From JAAZZY01 sp964612505 (GTDB lineage Bacteria; Chlamydiota; Chlamydiia; Chlamydiales; JAAZZY01), in contig CAZTEX010000005.1 of NCBI GenBank assembly GCA_964612505.1, positions 1 to 64,000 of the forward strand: a stretch of DNA of 64,000 nucleotides, given 5' to 3'. The stretch's first letter is position 1; every line of letters starts with the position of its first letter. The notes beneath the pieces were generated by a model. It was not told where the DNA came from. It was given only the letters and a program-made list of their open reading frames with translations, and ran no database searches. The position numbers and the translations under genes were made by a program. Of this stretch, positions 1-8,557 are shown one piece after another.

Positions 1-161
1 GGAGGAGAGAAACAAAAATTAAGCACTTTCGATGAGGAGCCTTCGAGCCCTATTTTAGCAGCTTGTGGAGTGGCAATCACCCGTTCTTTTTTATATAACC
101 CTTCTACTTTAAGTTCTTCTATTTGTTTTGTGAGCTGTTTCAAAAACGCTTGATTTGCCAT
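1..161 (-). CDS. kbl: Glycine C-acetyltransferase (2-amino-3-ketobutyrate CoA ligase), N-terminal part, cut by window edge
   Basis: The reverse strand starts with ATG at 161-159, preceded by AAGGA at good spacing, and stays open to the window edge (53 codons). The peptide begins MANQAFLKQLTKQIEEL and continues with a GLYKKERVI stretch and an NFC segment near its end. This matches the start of the Kbl family of PLP-dependent alpha-oxoamine synthases, which have an N-terminal helix, G-L-(F/Y)-K-x-E-R and then I-N-F-(C/S)-x-N-Y. Kbl cleaves 2-amino-3-ketobutyrate with CoA to glycine and acetyl-CoA. The catalytic lysine lies outside the window. It follows nadK by 17 bases on the same strand, so it is probably the last gene of this minus-strand cluster. 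Another alpha-oxoamine synthase such as BioF is possible from so short a piece. Confidence 0.7.
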   Translation of the reverse strand, partial: MANQAFLKQLTKQIEELKVEGLYKKERVIATPQAAKIGLEGSSSKVLNFCFSP

Positions 162-178
162 AGTAATCCTTATTATTT

Positions 179-1018
179 TTATCTGAGTTTTCCAACCCAA
201 CCGAGCTTGGACCTTAATGTCGCGAAATAATCATGCCTTGCCAGGCGCACTATTCGCAACTTCTTTTTATGCTTTTTAACTTTGAGAGTGTCTCCCACTT
301 TCATTTGACCTTGGATCAGACCATCATAAGCAACATCAATAGGATGAAATGAGCTTAAGTATTGAAGCTGAATCTCATGATGAGGGGTGAGCACAATGGG
401 ACGATTAGAAATAGTGTGTGGGCAAATGGGAGTTAAAACAACTGCTTCTAGCTGAGGAGTTAAAATGGGGCCACCCGCAGCTAAAGAATAGGCTGTAGAA
501 CCATTAGGGGTCGCTAAAATAATCCCATCTGATTCAAAAGTGTTGATATGCTTACCATCCACTTTAATGGCTAGTTCGATTAAATTAGAATTACCAGAGC
601 GATGCACAACTACATCATTAAGAGCAAATCCCTCTTGATCTTCAAGATAAGCGCTCACCATCATGCGACTCTCTATTTCATAATTTCCTTCTAAAAGATC
701 ACTTAGAGAGGGATAAATATCAGAAACAGGGATATCGGCCATAAAACCAAGATGGCCTACGTTAATTCCGATGATTGGGATATCAAATTGTTGATAGCGA
801 TGCAAAAGACGCAAAATAGAGCCATCTCCACCCATGGAAATTAAAAATTGCAGCTCATTAAAATTGACGCTAGAAAGAGGGACGACATTGAATATGGGCG
901 CATGTTCATCATCCATGACAACTAAAACACCGCGCTGAGTTAAAAAGTCGACAACACCTTCAGAAACTTTTCGAGAGGTCTCTTTATCTATTTTTGGAAA
1001 TAAAGCTATTTTCATCAT
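179..1018 (-). CDS. nadK: NAD kinase
   Basis: This 279-aa protein phosphorylates NAD to NADP using ATP or polyphosphate in the cytoplasm. The hallmark GGDGS motif is at residues 63-67, in the context ISMGGDGSILRLL. The second signature, NGSTAYSLAAGGP, lies near residues 168-180, preceded by an F-E-S-D-G-I-I stretch. Length is normal for bacterial NadK (about 260-300 aa). The start overlaps the dxs stop (ATGATGA context), which suggests translational coupling in the xseA-xseB-dxs-nadK-kbl cluster. Two adjacent ATG codons make the exact start uncertain by one residue. Confidence 0.95.
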   Translation of the reverse strand: MMKIALFPKIDKETSRKVSEGVVDFLTQRGVLVVMDDEHAPIFNVVPLSSVNFNELQFLISMGGDGSILRLLHRYQQFDIPIIGINVGHLGFMADIPVSDIYPSLSDLLEGNYEIESRMMVSAYLEDQEGFALNDVVVHRSGNSNLIELAIKVDGKHINTFESDGIILATPNGSTAYSLAAGGPILTPQLEAVVLTPICPHTISNRPIVLTPHHEIQLQYLSSFHPIDVAYDGLIQGQMKVGDTLKVKKHKKKLRIVRLARHDYFATLRSKLGWVGKLR

Positions 1019-2919
1019 AGAGTTGCAAGCTGAGATGTTTGGAGTGCAAAAGATTCAACAATATCTTGGACAATCTGATCGGGCAACAATCTCACCTCTT
1101 TGAGCAGCTCTTTGCGAGAGCCTTGCTGCAGATAAACATCGGGGATCCCTTTATTTAACACTTGAACATCGCGAATGTAATTTTGAATAATGAATTGATT
1201 AATAGAGCTACTTAACCCTCCTTGCAGAGAGTGCTCTTCTAATGTCACAATCATTGAATGGGTTTCAATAAGTCGATGAAGGGATTCTTCATCTAAAGGC
1301 TTAATAAAAATAGGATCAAATACCGTACTTTCTATACCGCGCTCTAAAAGCATCTCATGAACCATCAATGCTTCTTGGTTCATGTGCCCTAAAGCAATGA
1401 TTAACAGCCCTCGCCCCTCTTTGAGAACCTCTCCCTTACCCAAAGATCGCACTGTAGGGATCGCGCTATCTTCTTCTGTAATCATATTTGGGTAGCGAAT
1501 CGCCGTAGGTTGTTTCCAATCAAAGGCTACATCTAAAAGCTCTTTTAAAACTTGTCCATTTCGAGGCTGACAAATCACCATATTTGGCATCGCTTTTAAG
1601 AAGCTGATGTCATAGACTCCGTGATGAGTAGATCCATCCGCAGGAGACAGTCCTGCTCGATCAATTGCAAAAACAACAGGACTTTGCTGGAGACAGACAT
1701 CGTGAAAAAGGTTGTCAAACGCCCTTTGTAAAAAAGTGGCGTAGATAGAAGAAACGACTTTAAGCTCGCCATTTTTTGCCATCCCCCCACAATAAGTCAC
1801 GCTGTGTGCTTCGGCAATACCCACATCAATGCAGCGATCGGGAAACTCTTCTTTAAACCTATCTAAACAAGATCCGTGAGACATTGCAGGTGTTACTGCA
1901 ATAATCGTAGGATCACTTTGAGCCATTTTTAAAATATGCTTTCCAAAGACCTTAGGAAATGTCGGTTTAGAAGTTGGATTAGGTAAAAATTTTCCCGAGT
2001 CAGGATTAAAAGGCTTGGCGCCATGATGTGTCGTGGGATTAGACATGGCCGCAGGCATCCCTTTCCCTTTAGTAGTTAAGACATGAATTAAACAAGGGCC
2101 AGGAGCTTTTTTTAAAGTGGTTAGTTTAGCGATGAGTTTTTTAATGTCATGACCATCAATAGGACCAATATAATGCAGTCCATATTGCTCAAAAAAAGCA
2201 GAAGGAGATTCCATCGCGCCAACGCCAGGCAAGCCTTTGACTTGAAGGCCTCTATCGACATGGGCAAGATAGTTTTTGTCTCCGTTTTCGGCGCGTAACT
2301 TGTTAATGAGGGGACTGCCAATAATGCGACCTAAAATATGGGTAATAGCTCCCACGTTATTAGAAATGGACATTGCATTGTCGTTGAGGACCACAATAAA
2401 ACGCTTTAAATCATGAGGTAAATTGTTTAAAGCTTCTAAAACCATTCCACATGTTAAAGTAGCATCTCCGATAATAGGGACAATATATTCATCGCGCTGA
2501 TTCAAATCTCTCTCTTTAGCGCAGCCAAGAGCCAAAGAAAGGGCTGTTCCTGCATGACCTGCATAAAAATGATCGTAGTTTGATTCTTGAGGATCCGAAA
2601 ATCCGCAGAGTCCTTTATATTGGCGAATTTTTTCAAACAGCGAATTGCGCCCTGTCAATAATTTATGGGCATAAGTTTGATGACTGACATCAAAAATAAA
2701 CTTATCGATGGGAGCGTTAAACACATAATGTAGAGCAAGAGTTAATTCAACAATACCCAAATTTGACGATAAGTGTCCCCCATTTACAGATAAAACCTTG
2801 ATAATGCGTTGCCTAATTTCATGGGCAAGACTTTCAAGTTCTTCCATGCTCAGACTTTGTATATCTTTGGGACAATTTATTTTAGATAGCATATTAAAAT
2901 TTGGGTGCAGCCTTCTCAT
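1015..2919 (-). CDS. dxs: 1-deoxy-D-xylulose-5-phosphate synthase
   Basis: Dxs is a ThDP enzyme that condenses pyruvate and glyceraldehyde-3-phosphate, the first step of the MEP isoprenoid pathway. The 634-aa protein contains the N-terminal GGHLSSNLGIVELT segment, the FDVSHQTYAHKLLTGR segment, the ThDP/Mg region GDATLTCGMVLEALN followed by LNDNAMSISNNVG, and the transketolase-type DRAGLSPADGSTHHG segment with its catalytic environment. The canonical GDGA is GDAT here, a small deviation. Two starts are possible: ATG at 2919, inside the end of xseB, or ATG at 2892, two bases after the xseB stop. The second gives 625 aa and fits the family start at least as well. nadK overlaps its 3' end. Confidence 0.96.
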   Translation of the reverse strand: MRRLHPNFNMLSKINCPKDIQSLSMEELESLAHEIRQRIIKVLSVNGGHLSSNLGIVELTLALHYVFNAPIDKFIFDVSHQTYAHKLLTGRNSLFEKIRQYKGLCGFSDPQESNYDHFYAGHAGTALSLALGCAKERDLNQRDEYIVPIIGDATLTCGMVLEALNNLPHDLKRFIVVLNDNAMSISNNVGAITHILGRIIGSPLINKLRAENGDKNYLAHVDRGLQVKGLPGVGAMESPSAFFEQYGLHYIGPIDGHDIKKLIAKLTTLKKAPGPCLIHVLTTKGKGMPAAMSNPTTHHGAKPFNPDSGKFLPNPTSKPTFPKVFGKHILKMAQSDPTIIAVTPAMSHGSCLDRFKEEFPDRCIDVGIAEAHSVTYCGGMAKNGELKVVSSIYATFLQRAFDNLFHDVCLQQSPVVFAIDRAGLSPADGSTHHGVYDISFLKAMPNMVICQPRNGQVLKELLDVAFDWKQPTAIRYPNMITEEDSAIPTVRSLGKGEVLKEGRGLLIIALGHMNQEALMVHEMLLERGIESTVFDPIFIKPLDEESLHRLIETHSMIVTLEEHSLQGGLSSSINQFIIQNYIRDVQVLNKGIPDVYLQQGSRKELLKEVRLLPDQIVQDIVESFALQTSQLATL

Positions 2920-3172
2920 TTTCAGGTTGAAAACTCTCTACAAGTACATCACCGTCGTCTGTCATTTGAAGGCTTTGATTCCTATTTTTTATAAGAATCT
3001 CTACTCTTTTTTCTGCATTTTGCAAGTGATCCTGACAATTTTGAATTAAGCCATTGGCCTCTTCATATATTGTCAAAGATTGATCTAATGAAAGTTGAGC
3101 TGTATTCATTTGATTTAAGATCTGCTCAAGTCTTTCAAAAGCTTGTTCAAAATTAATTGGTTTTTGCTTCAT
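2894..3172 (-). CDS. xseB: Exodeoxyribonuclease VII small subunit
   Basis: A 92-aa protein from the ATG at 3172; an upstream GTG at 3190 is less likely because it is not followed by family-like sequence. It starts MKQKPINFEQAFERLEQIL and continues with the L-S-L-D-Q-S-L-x-x-Y-E-E-A-x-x-L pattern diagnostic of XseB. XseB assembles with XseA into exonuclease VII, which degrades single-stranded DNA. The gene overlaps the end of xseA by 20 bases and abuts or overlaps dxs, the same xseA-xseB-dxs order I recall from Chlamydia trachomatis. The tail (residues 75-92) is poorly conserved. Confidence 0.93.
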   Translation of the reverse strand: MKQKPINFEQAFERLEQILNQMNTAQLSLDQSLTIYEEANGLIQNCQDHLQNAEKRVEILIKNRNQSLQMTDDGDVLVESFQPENEKAAPKF

Positions 3173-4517
3173 AATTTTTGCAATCAACACGTTCTACGAC
3201 GGCTTCAGATGATCCGTCTTTTAATATCAATTTTAATTTTTGTTTTAAAGAAATATCTTTTGTAGAAACTATAACCCGTTTTGATTTTTCATCAAAGATA
3301 ATACTATAGCCCTTCTCCATGACATTTTTAGGGTCAATCGCCGCTAAATAGGTAGCTAAATTTTTAAATTTATTTTTTTTCTCTGCCATAGATTGTGAAA
3401 GTTTAAAATCTATTTTTTGAGAAAGAGAGTTCAAATAATAAATTTTTTCTTTTATTTTCCTTTCAGGATTACAGGCCTGCAACTGAAAAGTAAGCTGATG
3501 AAGTTTCTCTTTGTAGCGGACCATTTTTCGCTCGATGCTTTGGTCGATTAGCAATTGCATTTCGTCTACTTTTTGAGTAAAAACTTCTAGCATTTTGTGG
3601 GGGAAGACAATCCAGGGAGTTTTTGAAAAAAAGAGCACCTTTTCTTGGTATCTTTTTAAAAGATGATAAAGAATCTGATCGAGGCGACGCTCACAATTCT
3701 TTAAAAAAAGAAATTGTCCCTCTTTTTCAGCAATGACAAGCTCTGCCGCGGCTGATGGGGTTGGCGCTCGCAAATCCGCTGCCAAGTCAGCCAGCGTTGT
3801 ATCTGTTTCGTGACCAATGGCTGAGATAATGGGGATTTGACTTTTGTAAATACTTTCAACAACACACTCTTCATTAAAGGGCCATAAATCTTCTAAACTA
3901 CCCCCGCCTCTACCCACAATTAAAACATCAGCTAGCTTATATCGATTAAAATCATCAATTGCTTGACTAATTTCGCGCGCAGCACCCTCTCCTTGCACGC
4001 GGACCGGATTCAATATTAGATGAAATCCATGGGCTCTTCTTTTTAAAATTTGTAAAATATCAGAAATAACAGCTCCCGTTGGGCTTGTCACGACTCCGAT
4101 AGTTTTAGGAAATTTAGGAAGATTTTTTTTATTGTTTGGCTCAAACCAACCCAATTTTAAAAATTTTTCTTTTCGTTCTTGAAGTAATAAAAGAAGCTGT
4201 CCAATTCCAGCTAACTGGAGACTTCTGACAATAATTTGATAATTTCCTCTGGGCGGATAGACATTCATTTCTCCGCGAATTTGCACTTGATCTCCATCTT
4301 TTGGAAGCTGCCTGAGTGAGCGAGCATCAAGAGCAAACATGACGCATTGAATTTGAGAGAGACTATCTTTGAGGGTAAAGTAAAGGTGTCCTGAAGATTG
4401 TTTTTTAAAATTGCTAATTTCTCCTTGTACTACAATCGTAGGAAATTGCCGCTCAAGATGGAGTTTAATAGCAGAAGTCAGCTGGCTAACCGTCAGCACA
4501 ATCGGTGAATCAATCAT
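3153..4517 (-). CDS. xseA: Exodeoxyribonuclease VII large subunit
   Basis: This 454-aa protein is the catalytic subunit of exonuclease VII. The N-terminal OB-fold (about residues 1-110) begins VLTVSQLTSAIKLHLE and includes VQGEISNFKKQSSGHLYFTLKD. The central catalytic domain contains IGVVTSPTGAVISDIL, DVLIVGRGGGSLEDLWPFN and SAIGHETDTTLADLAADLR with PTPSAAAE, all classic XseA motifs. A coiled-coil region follows, then a GYSI segment typical of the C terminus. It is the first gene of the minus-strand cluster and is divergent from tpiA across 122 bases. Confidence 0.96.
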   Translation of the reverse strand: MIDSPIVLTVSQLTSAIKLHLERQFPTIVVQGEISNFKKQSSGHLYFTLKDSLSQIQCVMFALDARSLRQLPKDGDQVQIRGEMNVYPPRGNYQIIVRSLQLAGIGQLLLLLQERKEKFLKLGWFEPNNKKNLPKFPKTIGVVTSPTGAVISDILQILKRRAHGFHLILNPVRVQGEGAAREISQAIDDFNRYKLADVLIVGRGGGSLEDLWPFNEECVVESIYKSQIPIISAIGHETDTTLADLAADLRAPTPSAAAELVIAEKEGQFLFLKNCERRLDQILYHLLKRYQEKVLFFSKTPWIVFPHKMLEVFTQKVDEMQLLIDQSIERKMVRYKEKLHQLTFQLQACNPERKIKEKIYYLNSLSQKIDFKLSQSMAEKKNKFKNLATYLAAIDPKNVMEKGYSIIFDEKSKRVIVSTKDISLKQKLKLILKDGSSEAVVERVDCKNYEAKTN

Positions 4518-4580
4518 TTTATTTTTTTAATTAGATCGGTTAATGATAACAACAGCTTGTTTTTTGCCCTACAAAAAACC

Positions 4581-4610
4581 TTGAAATGAGGGGGGGATAT
4601 CCGTTATTCT
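4581..4610 (+). promoter_or_regulatory. Candidate sigma70-type promoter of tpiA-secG-def
   Basis: TTGAAA at 4581-4586 and TATTCT at 4605-4610 are separated by 18 bases, about 30 bases before the tpiA ATG. The spacer is unusual in holding a G7 run. Called by eye from resemblance to the sigma70 consensus. Confidence 0.45.
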
Positions 4611-4639
4611 ATGGATCAATATTTAAATTGAGGTTTTGA

Positions 4640-5392
4640 ATGTCCAAAGAAGTGCGCGTTGTCGCCAATTGGAAGATGAACAAGACAACTTTAGAAGCCA
4701 CCGAGTTTGTCAAGCGCCTAGATCATATCATTGGAGTCATTTCCATTGCAGCACCTTCGACAGCTTTATATGCATGCTCGCAAGTAAAGCCACCGATGCT
4801 TAGCTTAGGAGCACAAAACATTCACTTTGAATCTAATGGCCCTTACACGGGTGAAATTTCAGCAGAAATGGTCAAAGAAGCTGGGGCTGACTTTGTCATT
4901 TTGGGACATTCTGAAAGACGTCACTTATTTAATGAAGACAATGAACTAATTAATAAAAAAGTGAAGCACGCACTCCTTTCTGGACTTCAGGTAATTTTAT
5001 GCATCGGAGAAAGCCATACAGAAAGAGAAACTGAACAAACAGATGAAGTTTTAAAAAAACAGCTTTTTGAAAGTCTTTTTGAACTTACAGAAGAACAAGT
5101 CACACAAGTAACCATTGCCTATGAACCTGTCTGGGCCATTGGCACAGATCTCCCCTCGACACCTCAAATGGCTCAAGAAACTCACTCTAAACTTCGCAGC
5201 CTCATTTTTGATAAATGGGGACAAGAAATGGCTGAAAAAATATATCTCTTACATGGTGGATCGATAAAACCAGATAATATTGAAGAGCTTATTATGCAAC
5301 CAGACATTGATGGTGTTCTTGTGGGCGGAGCATCGCTCAATATCGATTCCTTTTTACAAATTATTCAAAAGGCAGGAAAATACAAAAAATGA
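4640..5392 (+). CDS. tpiA: Triosephosphate isomerase
   Basis: TpiA interconverts dihydroxyacetone phosphate and glyceraldehyde-3-phosphate. The 250-aa TIM barrel shows all catalytic landmarks: ANWKMN with the substrate-binding Asn and Lys near residue 12, GHSERR with the electrophilic His near residue 94, and AYEPVWAIGT with the catalytic Glu near residue 168. The phosphate-binding LHGGSIKPDN and VLVGGASL segments are also present. GAGG precedes the ATG. Its stop overlaps the secG start by four bases (ATGA), so tpiA, secG and def probably form one operon. It also supplies triose phosphate for Dxs. Confidence 0.97.
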   Translation: MSKEVRVVANWKMNKTTLEATEFVKRLDHIIGVISIAAPSTALYACSQVKPPMLSLGAQNIHFESNGPYTGEISAEMVKEAGADFVILGHSERRHLFNEDNELINKKVKHALLSGLQVILCIGESHTERETEQTDEVLKKQLFESLFELTEEQVTQVTIAYEPVWAIGTDLPSTPQMAQETHSKLRSLIFDKWGQEMAEKIYLLHGGSIKPDNIEELIMQPDIDGVLVGGASLNIDSFLQIIQKAGKYKK

Positions 5393-5679
5393 CCTTTATC
5401 TACTACTTTTTCATCACCTTATTCATGATTCTATGTGTTTTACTTAGCGCAGTGATTTTGCTTCAAGAAAGCAAAAGCATGGGATTTGGAGCCTCTTTTG
5501 GAGGAAACTCCTCCGATGCTCTTTTCGGCAGTTCCACAGCTCAAGTCTTAAAAAAATTCACTGCTATTTTAGCGACTATTTTTTTAGTCTCTTGTGTTCT
5601 CCTTTCCACCTGGACTTCAAGTTTAGGTCGCTTGCAAAACGGGCCAAATGTGACTATTGAGGAGACGCATGACCTATAA
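5389..5679 (+). CDS. secG: Preprotein translocase subunit SecG
   Basis: A 96-aa inner-membrane protein. It has an N-terminal membrane segment (about residues 4-26), the loop ILLQESKSMGFGASFGG with NSSDALFGS, and a second membrane segment (about residues 55-76). This two-helix layout with a Gly/Ser-rich cytoplasmic loop after L-L-Q-E is characteristic of SecG, the accessory subunit of the SecYEG channel. The start overlaps the tpiA stop as ATGA, and the end overlaps the def start. Confidence 0.9.
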   Translation: MTFIYYFFITLFMILCVLLSAVILLQESKSMGFGASFGGNSSDALFGSSTAQVLKKFTAILATIFLVSCVLLSTWTSSLGRLQNGPNVTIEETHDL

Positions 5680-6217
5680 GCTGCTTTATTGGGATAATCC
5701 TTTTTTAAGGACAAAAGCAGAGCCGATTGCCGAAATCACTGACGAGGTAAAAGCTTTTGCTAAAGAGTTTCTAGAAAAGTTTAGCCAGCCTGATCTATTT
5801 AGCCCAGGCTCTATTCCTATTGGTTTAGCAGCAAACCAAATAGGTTCTAAATACCGCATTTTTGCAGTATGCCCCCACCAACTCATCAATGGACGAGATT
5901 CTTATGGACCCCCTCAAGTCTTCATCAATCCCATCCTCTCAGAACCCTCTGAGGAATTACTTGTCGACGATGAAGGTTGCCTCTCTTTTCCCGGAATATA
6001 TCTACCCGTAGCCAGACCAGAGTCCATCACCGTTGAATGGCAAGACATTGAAGGAAAGAAGTTTAAAGAAAGAATCTCTGGCTATTTTGCCCGTCAAGTC
6101 ATGCATGAGAACGACCACCTCAATGGAGTCCTTTTTATTGATCGGGTCTCCAAAAACCTCAGAAAACGGCTTAAAAAAGACCTCGATCACTTAAAAAAGA
6201 AATGTCAAAACAAGTGA
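5669..6217 (+). CDS. def: Peptide deformylase
   Basis: Def removes the formyl group from N-terminal methionine of new proteins. All three metal-site motifs are visible: GLAANQIG (motif 1), DEGCLSFPG (motif 2, with the Cys ligand) and HENDHLNG (motif 3, the two His ligands and catalytic Glu). The ATG at 5669 gives 182 aa and follows GAGGAG closely; a TTG at 5657 in the same frame would lie on that ribosome-binding site and is rejected. The gene overlaps the end of secG by 11 bases. Confidence 0.95.
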   Translation: MTYKLLYWDNPFLRTKAEPIAEITDEVKAFAKEFLEKFSQPDLFSPGSIPIGLAANQIGSKYRIFAVCPHQLINGRDSYGPPQVFINPILSEPSEELLVDDEGCLSFPGIYLPVARPESITVEWQDIEGKKFKERISGYFARQVMHENDHLNGVLFIDRVSKNLRKRLKKDLDHLKKKCQNK

Positions 6218-6244
6218 TAAAACTCTCTTTTTAAGCTTTTTAGG

Positions 6245-6273
6245 TTGACTTTTTAAAAAAATTCCTCTAAAAT
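6245..6273 (+). promoter_or_regulatory. Near-consensus sigma70-type promoter upstream of the 487-aa gene
   Basis: TTGACT (6245-6250) and TAAAAT (6268-6273) have an ideal 17-base spacer, with one mismatch to consensus in each box. The ATG lies about 36 bases downstream and follows AGAGGA. This implies independent, possibly strong transcription. Confidence 0.7.
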
Positions 6274-6309
6274 TACATAAGAGATGGATGTATTTTTAGA
6301 GGAATATGA

Positions 6310-7773
6310 ATGGCAACAGTAGCTCGTAGCAAAGTCGATTTTTCAGCGCTAGTTGAAAAGCTGACAACAGAACTCAAGGAAGAGCAAGCAACACCTAGTG
6401 GCGAAAGAGCTCTTGCTGGTCGTCATTTTCGTGTTCTTAGACTAGCAGATCTTCAAGCCGGCACAAACCTAGCGAATGCCTACGCCAATCAAGCTCTTTT
6501 AGTTCAAACAAGCAAGCTCCTCACTTTATTAAATTGGGGCATTGCTTTTGAAAGCGCCTTACTTCCTGCAAATCTACAAAATGAACTCAACGTTGCTTTA
6601 TCAACCCTCGGGTTACAAATAAATCCATTAACTCCTTCAAAGCTTGAGGAAGTAGCTATTCCCGAAGATGTTCAAGAAGCACAAAAAGATTATAAACAAG
6701 GATCTGAATTTAAGCTCTTAACCGAAACTGTTGCTTCATTGCGAGATCTAAATGCTCAAAAAGGATTACTACAATCTACTTTAAGAGTCGAACTTGCGCG
6801 CACAGCTGCTTATATCAAAGTGTTTTTTAGCAACATCGAAAATAAAGATTTAGACCAAGATGCAATTGACATTCTTCAACATGTTTTTGCTAAAATGAAT
6901 TTGGCATTAGGAATACGACAAACGCCCCATCATCAGGCCATTATTAAAGACATCGCTCTTGAATTTTATCTTCAAGATACGGTGAGTGAGCAATATCCTT
7001 TTGTGGATGAAAATTTTACGGAAGAGTGTTTTGCTAAGATTAATACAGTGATCTATACTTATGCGACAGCCGATGCTAAAGGATTTGATGTAAACTCTTT
7101 TAATCAAGACAAATCAGCGGGCAGATTTCCAGAGAAAGCTATTGCTTATGTGGAATCTATTCTTCAAGAAACCCAAGTCAATGAAGACGGCATTTGCTCA
7201 ATGGCAGATATCACAGAGACAGTAAAACAAGACATGCAGTTTATCGCCTATACTTGGGGACCAGGGATAGATCACCCCCTTTATATGATAGAAGAACTTG
7301 TTCAAAGCTATATGAAACAAGTAGAATGGGAACCAGGCTCAGCCACAGGAAAGCTCTATACAGACGCAGAGAAAACACAACATTATGAAATTACTGCAGC
7401 CAAAGCTCCTTTGCAACTAGCTAATGTCCTTTTTAAAATGATTGAAGAAGCTATTCTTGGCTTCTCTAGTAACGGAACTTCTCCATTTGATTTAGTTTCT
7501 TGCTTAGAAAATCTGCAAGGCGAAGGCTATTCTCTTTTAAGGCTCTACCTAGAGGAGCTTACCAAGCGGATGGGAACAGATTCCACACTCTTAATTGAAG
7601 AACTTCATTTCCAACGAAGTAAAATCAATGCTTTTTATCTTAAACAGATCCAAGAAAAAACTCGTTCACAGCCAGGCTTCTTGCGAAGACATGCAGGCAA
7701 AGTGCTTAAGACAGCCACAGCAGTAGCAGGTGCTGCAGCAGCTTATGCTTACTTATTACCTTTTCTTCTTTAA
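6310..7773 (+). CDS. Hypothetical helical protein with C-terminal hydrophobic anchor
   Basis: I do not recognise this 487-aa protein. It starts MATVARSKVDFSALVEKL after an AGAGGA ribosome-binding site. Most of it reads as mixed alpha-helical soluble sequence, with one TWGPGIDHPLYMIEEL segment near residue 315. It ends with basic residues (RSQPGFLRRHAGK) followed by a hydrophobic segment, TATAVAGAAAAYAYLLPFLL, that reaches the C terminus. This tail resembles a tail anchor or terminal membrane helix. It has its own promoter (6245-6273) and stands apart from the tpiA operon before it and the sugar cassette after it. A secreted or envelope role is possible, but nothing in the sequence proves one. 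Confidence 0.85.
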   Translation: MATVARSKVDFSALVEKLTTELKEEQATPSGERALAGRHFRVLRLADLQAGTNLANAYANQALLVQTSKLLTLLNWGIAFESALLPANLQNELNVALSTLGLQINPLTPSKLEEVAIPEDVQEAQKDYKQGSEFKLLTETVASLRDLNAQKGLLQSTLRVELARTAAYIKVFFSNIENKDLDQDAIDILQHVFAKMNLALGIRQTPHHQAIIKDIALEFYLQDTVSEQYPFVDENFTEECFAKINTVIYTYATADAKGFDVNSFNQDKSAGRFPEKAIAYVESILQETQVNEDGICSMADITETVKQDMQFIAYTWGPGIDHPLYMIEELVQSYMKQVEWEPGSATGKLYTDAEKTQHYEITAAKAPLQLANVLFKMIEEAILGFSSNGTSPFDLVSCLENLQGEGYSLLRLYLEELTKRMGTDSTLLIEELHFQRSKINAFYLKQIQEKTRSQPGFLRRHAGKVLKTATAVAGAAAAYAYLLPFLL

Positions 7774-7822
7774 ATAGAAACTTTCTTGAATAAAAAGTCT
7801 TTTTCAATGACAGTATGCCATT

Positions 7823-8557
7823 ATGCTGCCATTAATCATTGTTCAAGCTCGGTTGGGTTCCTCTAGGCTTCCTTATAAAGTGCTGAAGCCTATTTTAGAA
7901 AAACCTCTCCTCTCTTACACTTTAGAGCGTTTAAAGAAAATATCCTCTTTTACTCACCTTGTTGTAGCAACAACAGATCAAGTTTTAGATAACGCCATTG
8001 AAGACTTTTGCAAAAAGGAGCAGGTCTCTTGCTTTAGAGGCTCTGAAAACGATGTGTTAAAGCGTTTTTATGACTGCGCGCTCGCCTACTCTGCTCAAAC
8101 GATTGTCCGAATTACAGGAGACTGCCCACTCGTTGACTTTTCTCTCTTAACTGAAATGCTCTCATTTTATCTCAAAAATAGCTCTCAATATCAGTATGTT
8201 TCTAATGTTTTAAAGCGCAGTTATCCCAAAGGCTATGACATTGAAATTTTCAGTTTTGAAGTGCTCCAATCAGCTTATTTTCATGCTCAAAACCCCTATC
8301 AAAAAGAGCATGTCACTCCCTATCTCTACCAAAATCCTGGCCTATTTAATGTTTACAATTTTCAAGATGAAGAAGATTTTTCCCAGCACAATATCTCTGT
8401 AGACACTTTGGATGATTTTTTACTCGTTGAAAAAATAATTGCAAATTTTTACCACCAAAATCCTTGCTTTGGTTTAAAAGAAATTAAAACATTCTTAAGA
8501 CAAAATTGCGGAGCCACTCTTGAACAACCTTTATCTGATCGATCTTCCCAACAATAA
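7823..8557 (+). CDS. Cytidylyltransferase-like nucleotidyltransferase (SpsF family)
   Basis: A 244-aa protein with the nucleotidyltransferase N terminus IVQARLGSSRLPYKVL and the metal-binding signature RITGDCPLVD near residue 92. This matches SpsF and CMP-sugar synthetases such as NeuA and KdsB, most closely SpsF, known from spore-coat polysaccharide loci and nonulosonic acid clusters. Activation of an acidic sugar with CTP is the likely job. The 3' end overlaps the following GNAT-NeuB gene by 38 bases, so the two are probably co-translated and act in one pathway. The acceptor sugar cannot be read from the sequence. Confidence 0.8.
   Translation: MLPLIIVQARLGSSRLPYKVLKPILEKPLLSYTLERLKKISSFTHLVVATTDQVLDNAIEDFCKKEQVSCFRGSENDVLKRFYDCALAYSAQTIVRITGDCPLVDFSLLTEMLSFYLKNSSQYQYVSNVLKRSYPKGYDIEIFSFEVLQSAYFHAQNPYQKEHVTPYLYQNPGLFNVYNFQDEEDFSQHNISVDTLDDFLLVEKIIANFYHQNPCFGLKEIKTFLRQNCGATLEQPLSDRSSQQ

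Noticed and set aside
2798..3049. Plus-strand frame opposite dxs/xseB and many similar short frames inside real genes
   Set aside because: They lie antisense to or in another frame of well-identified genes, with no ribosome-binding site or family-like sequence.
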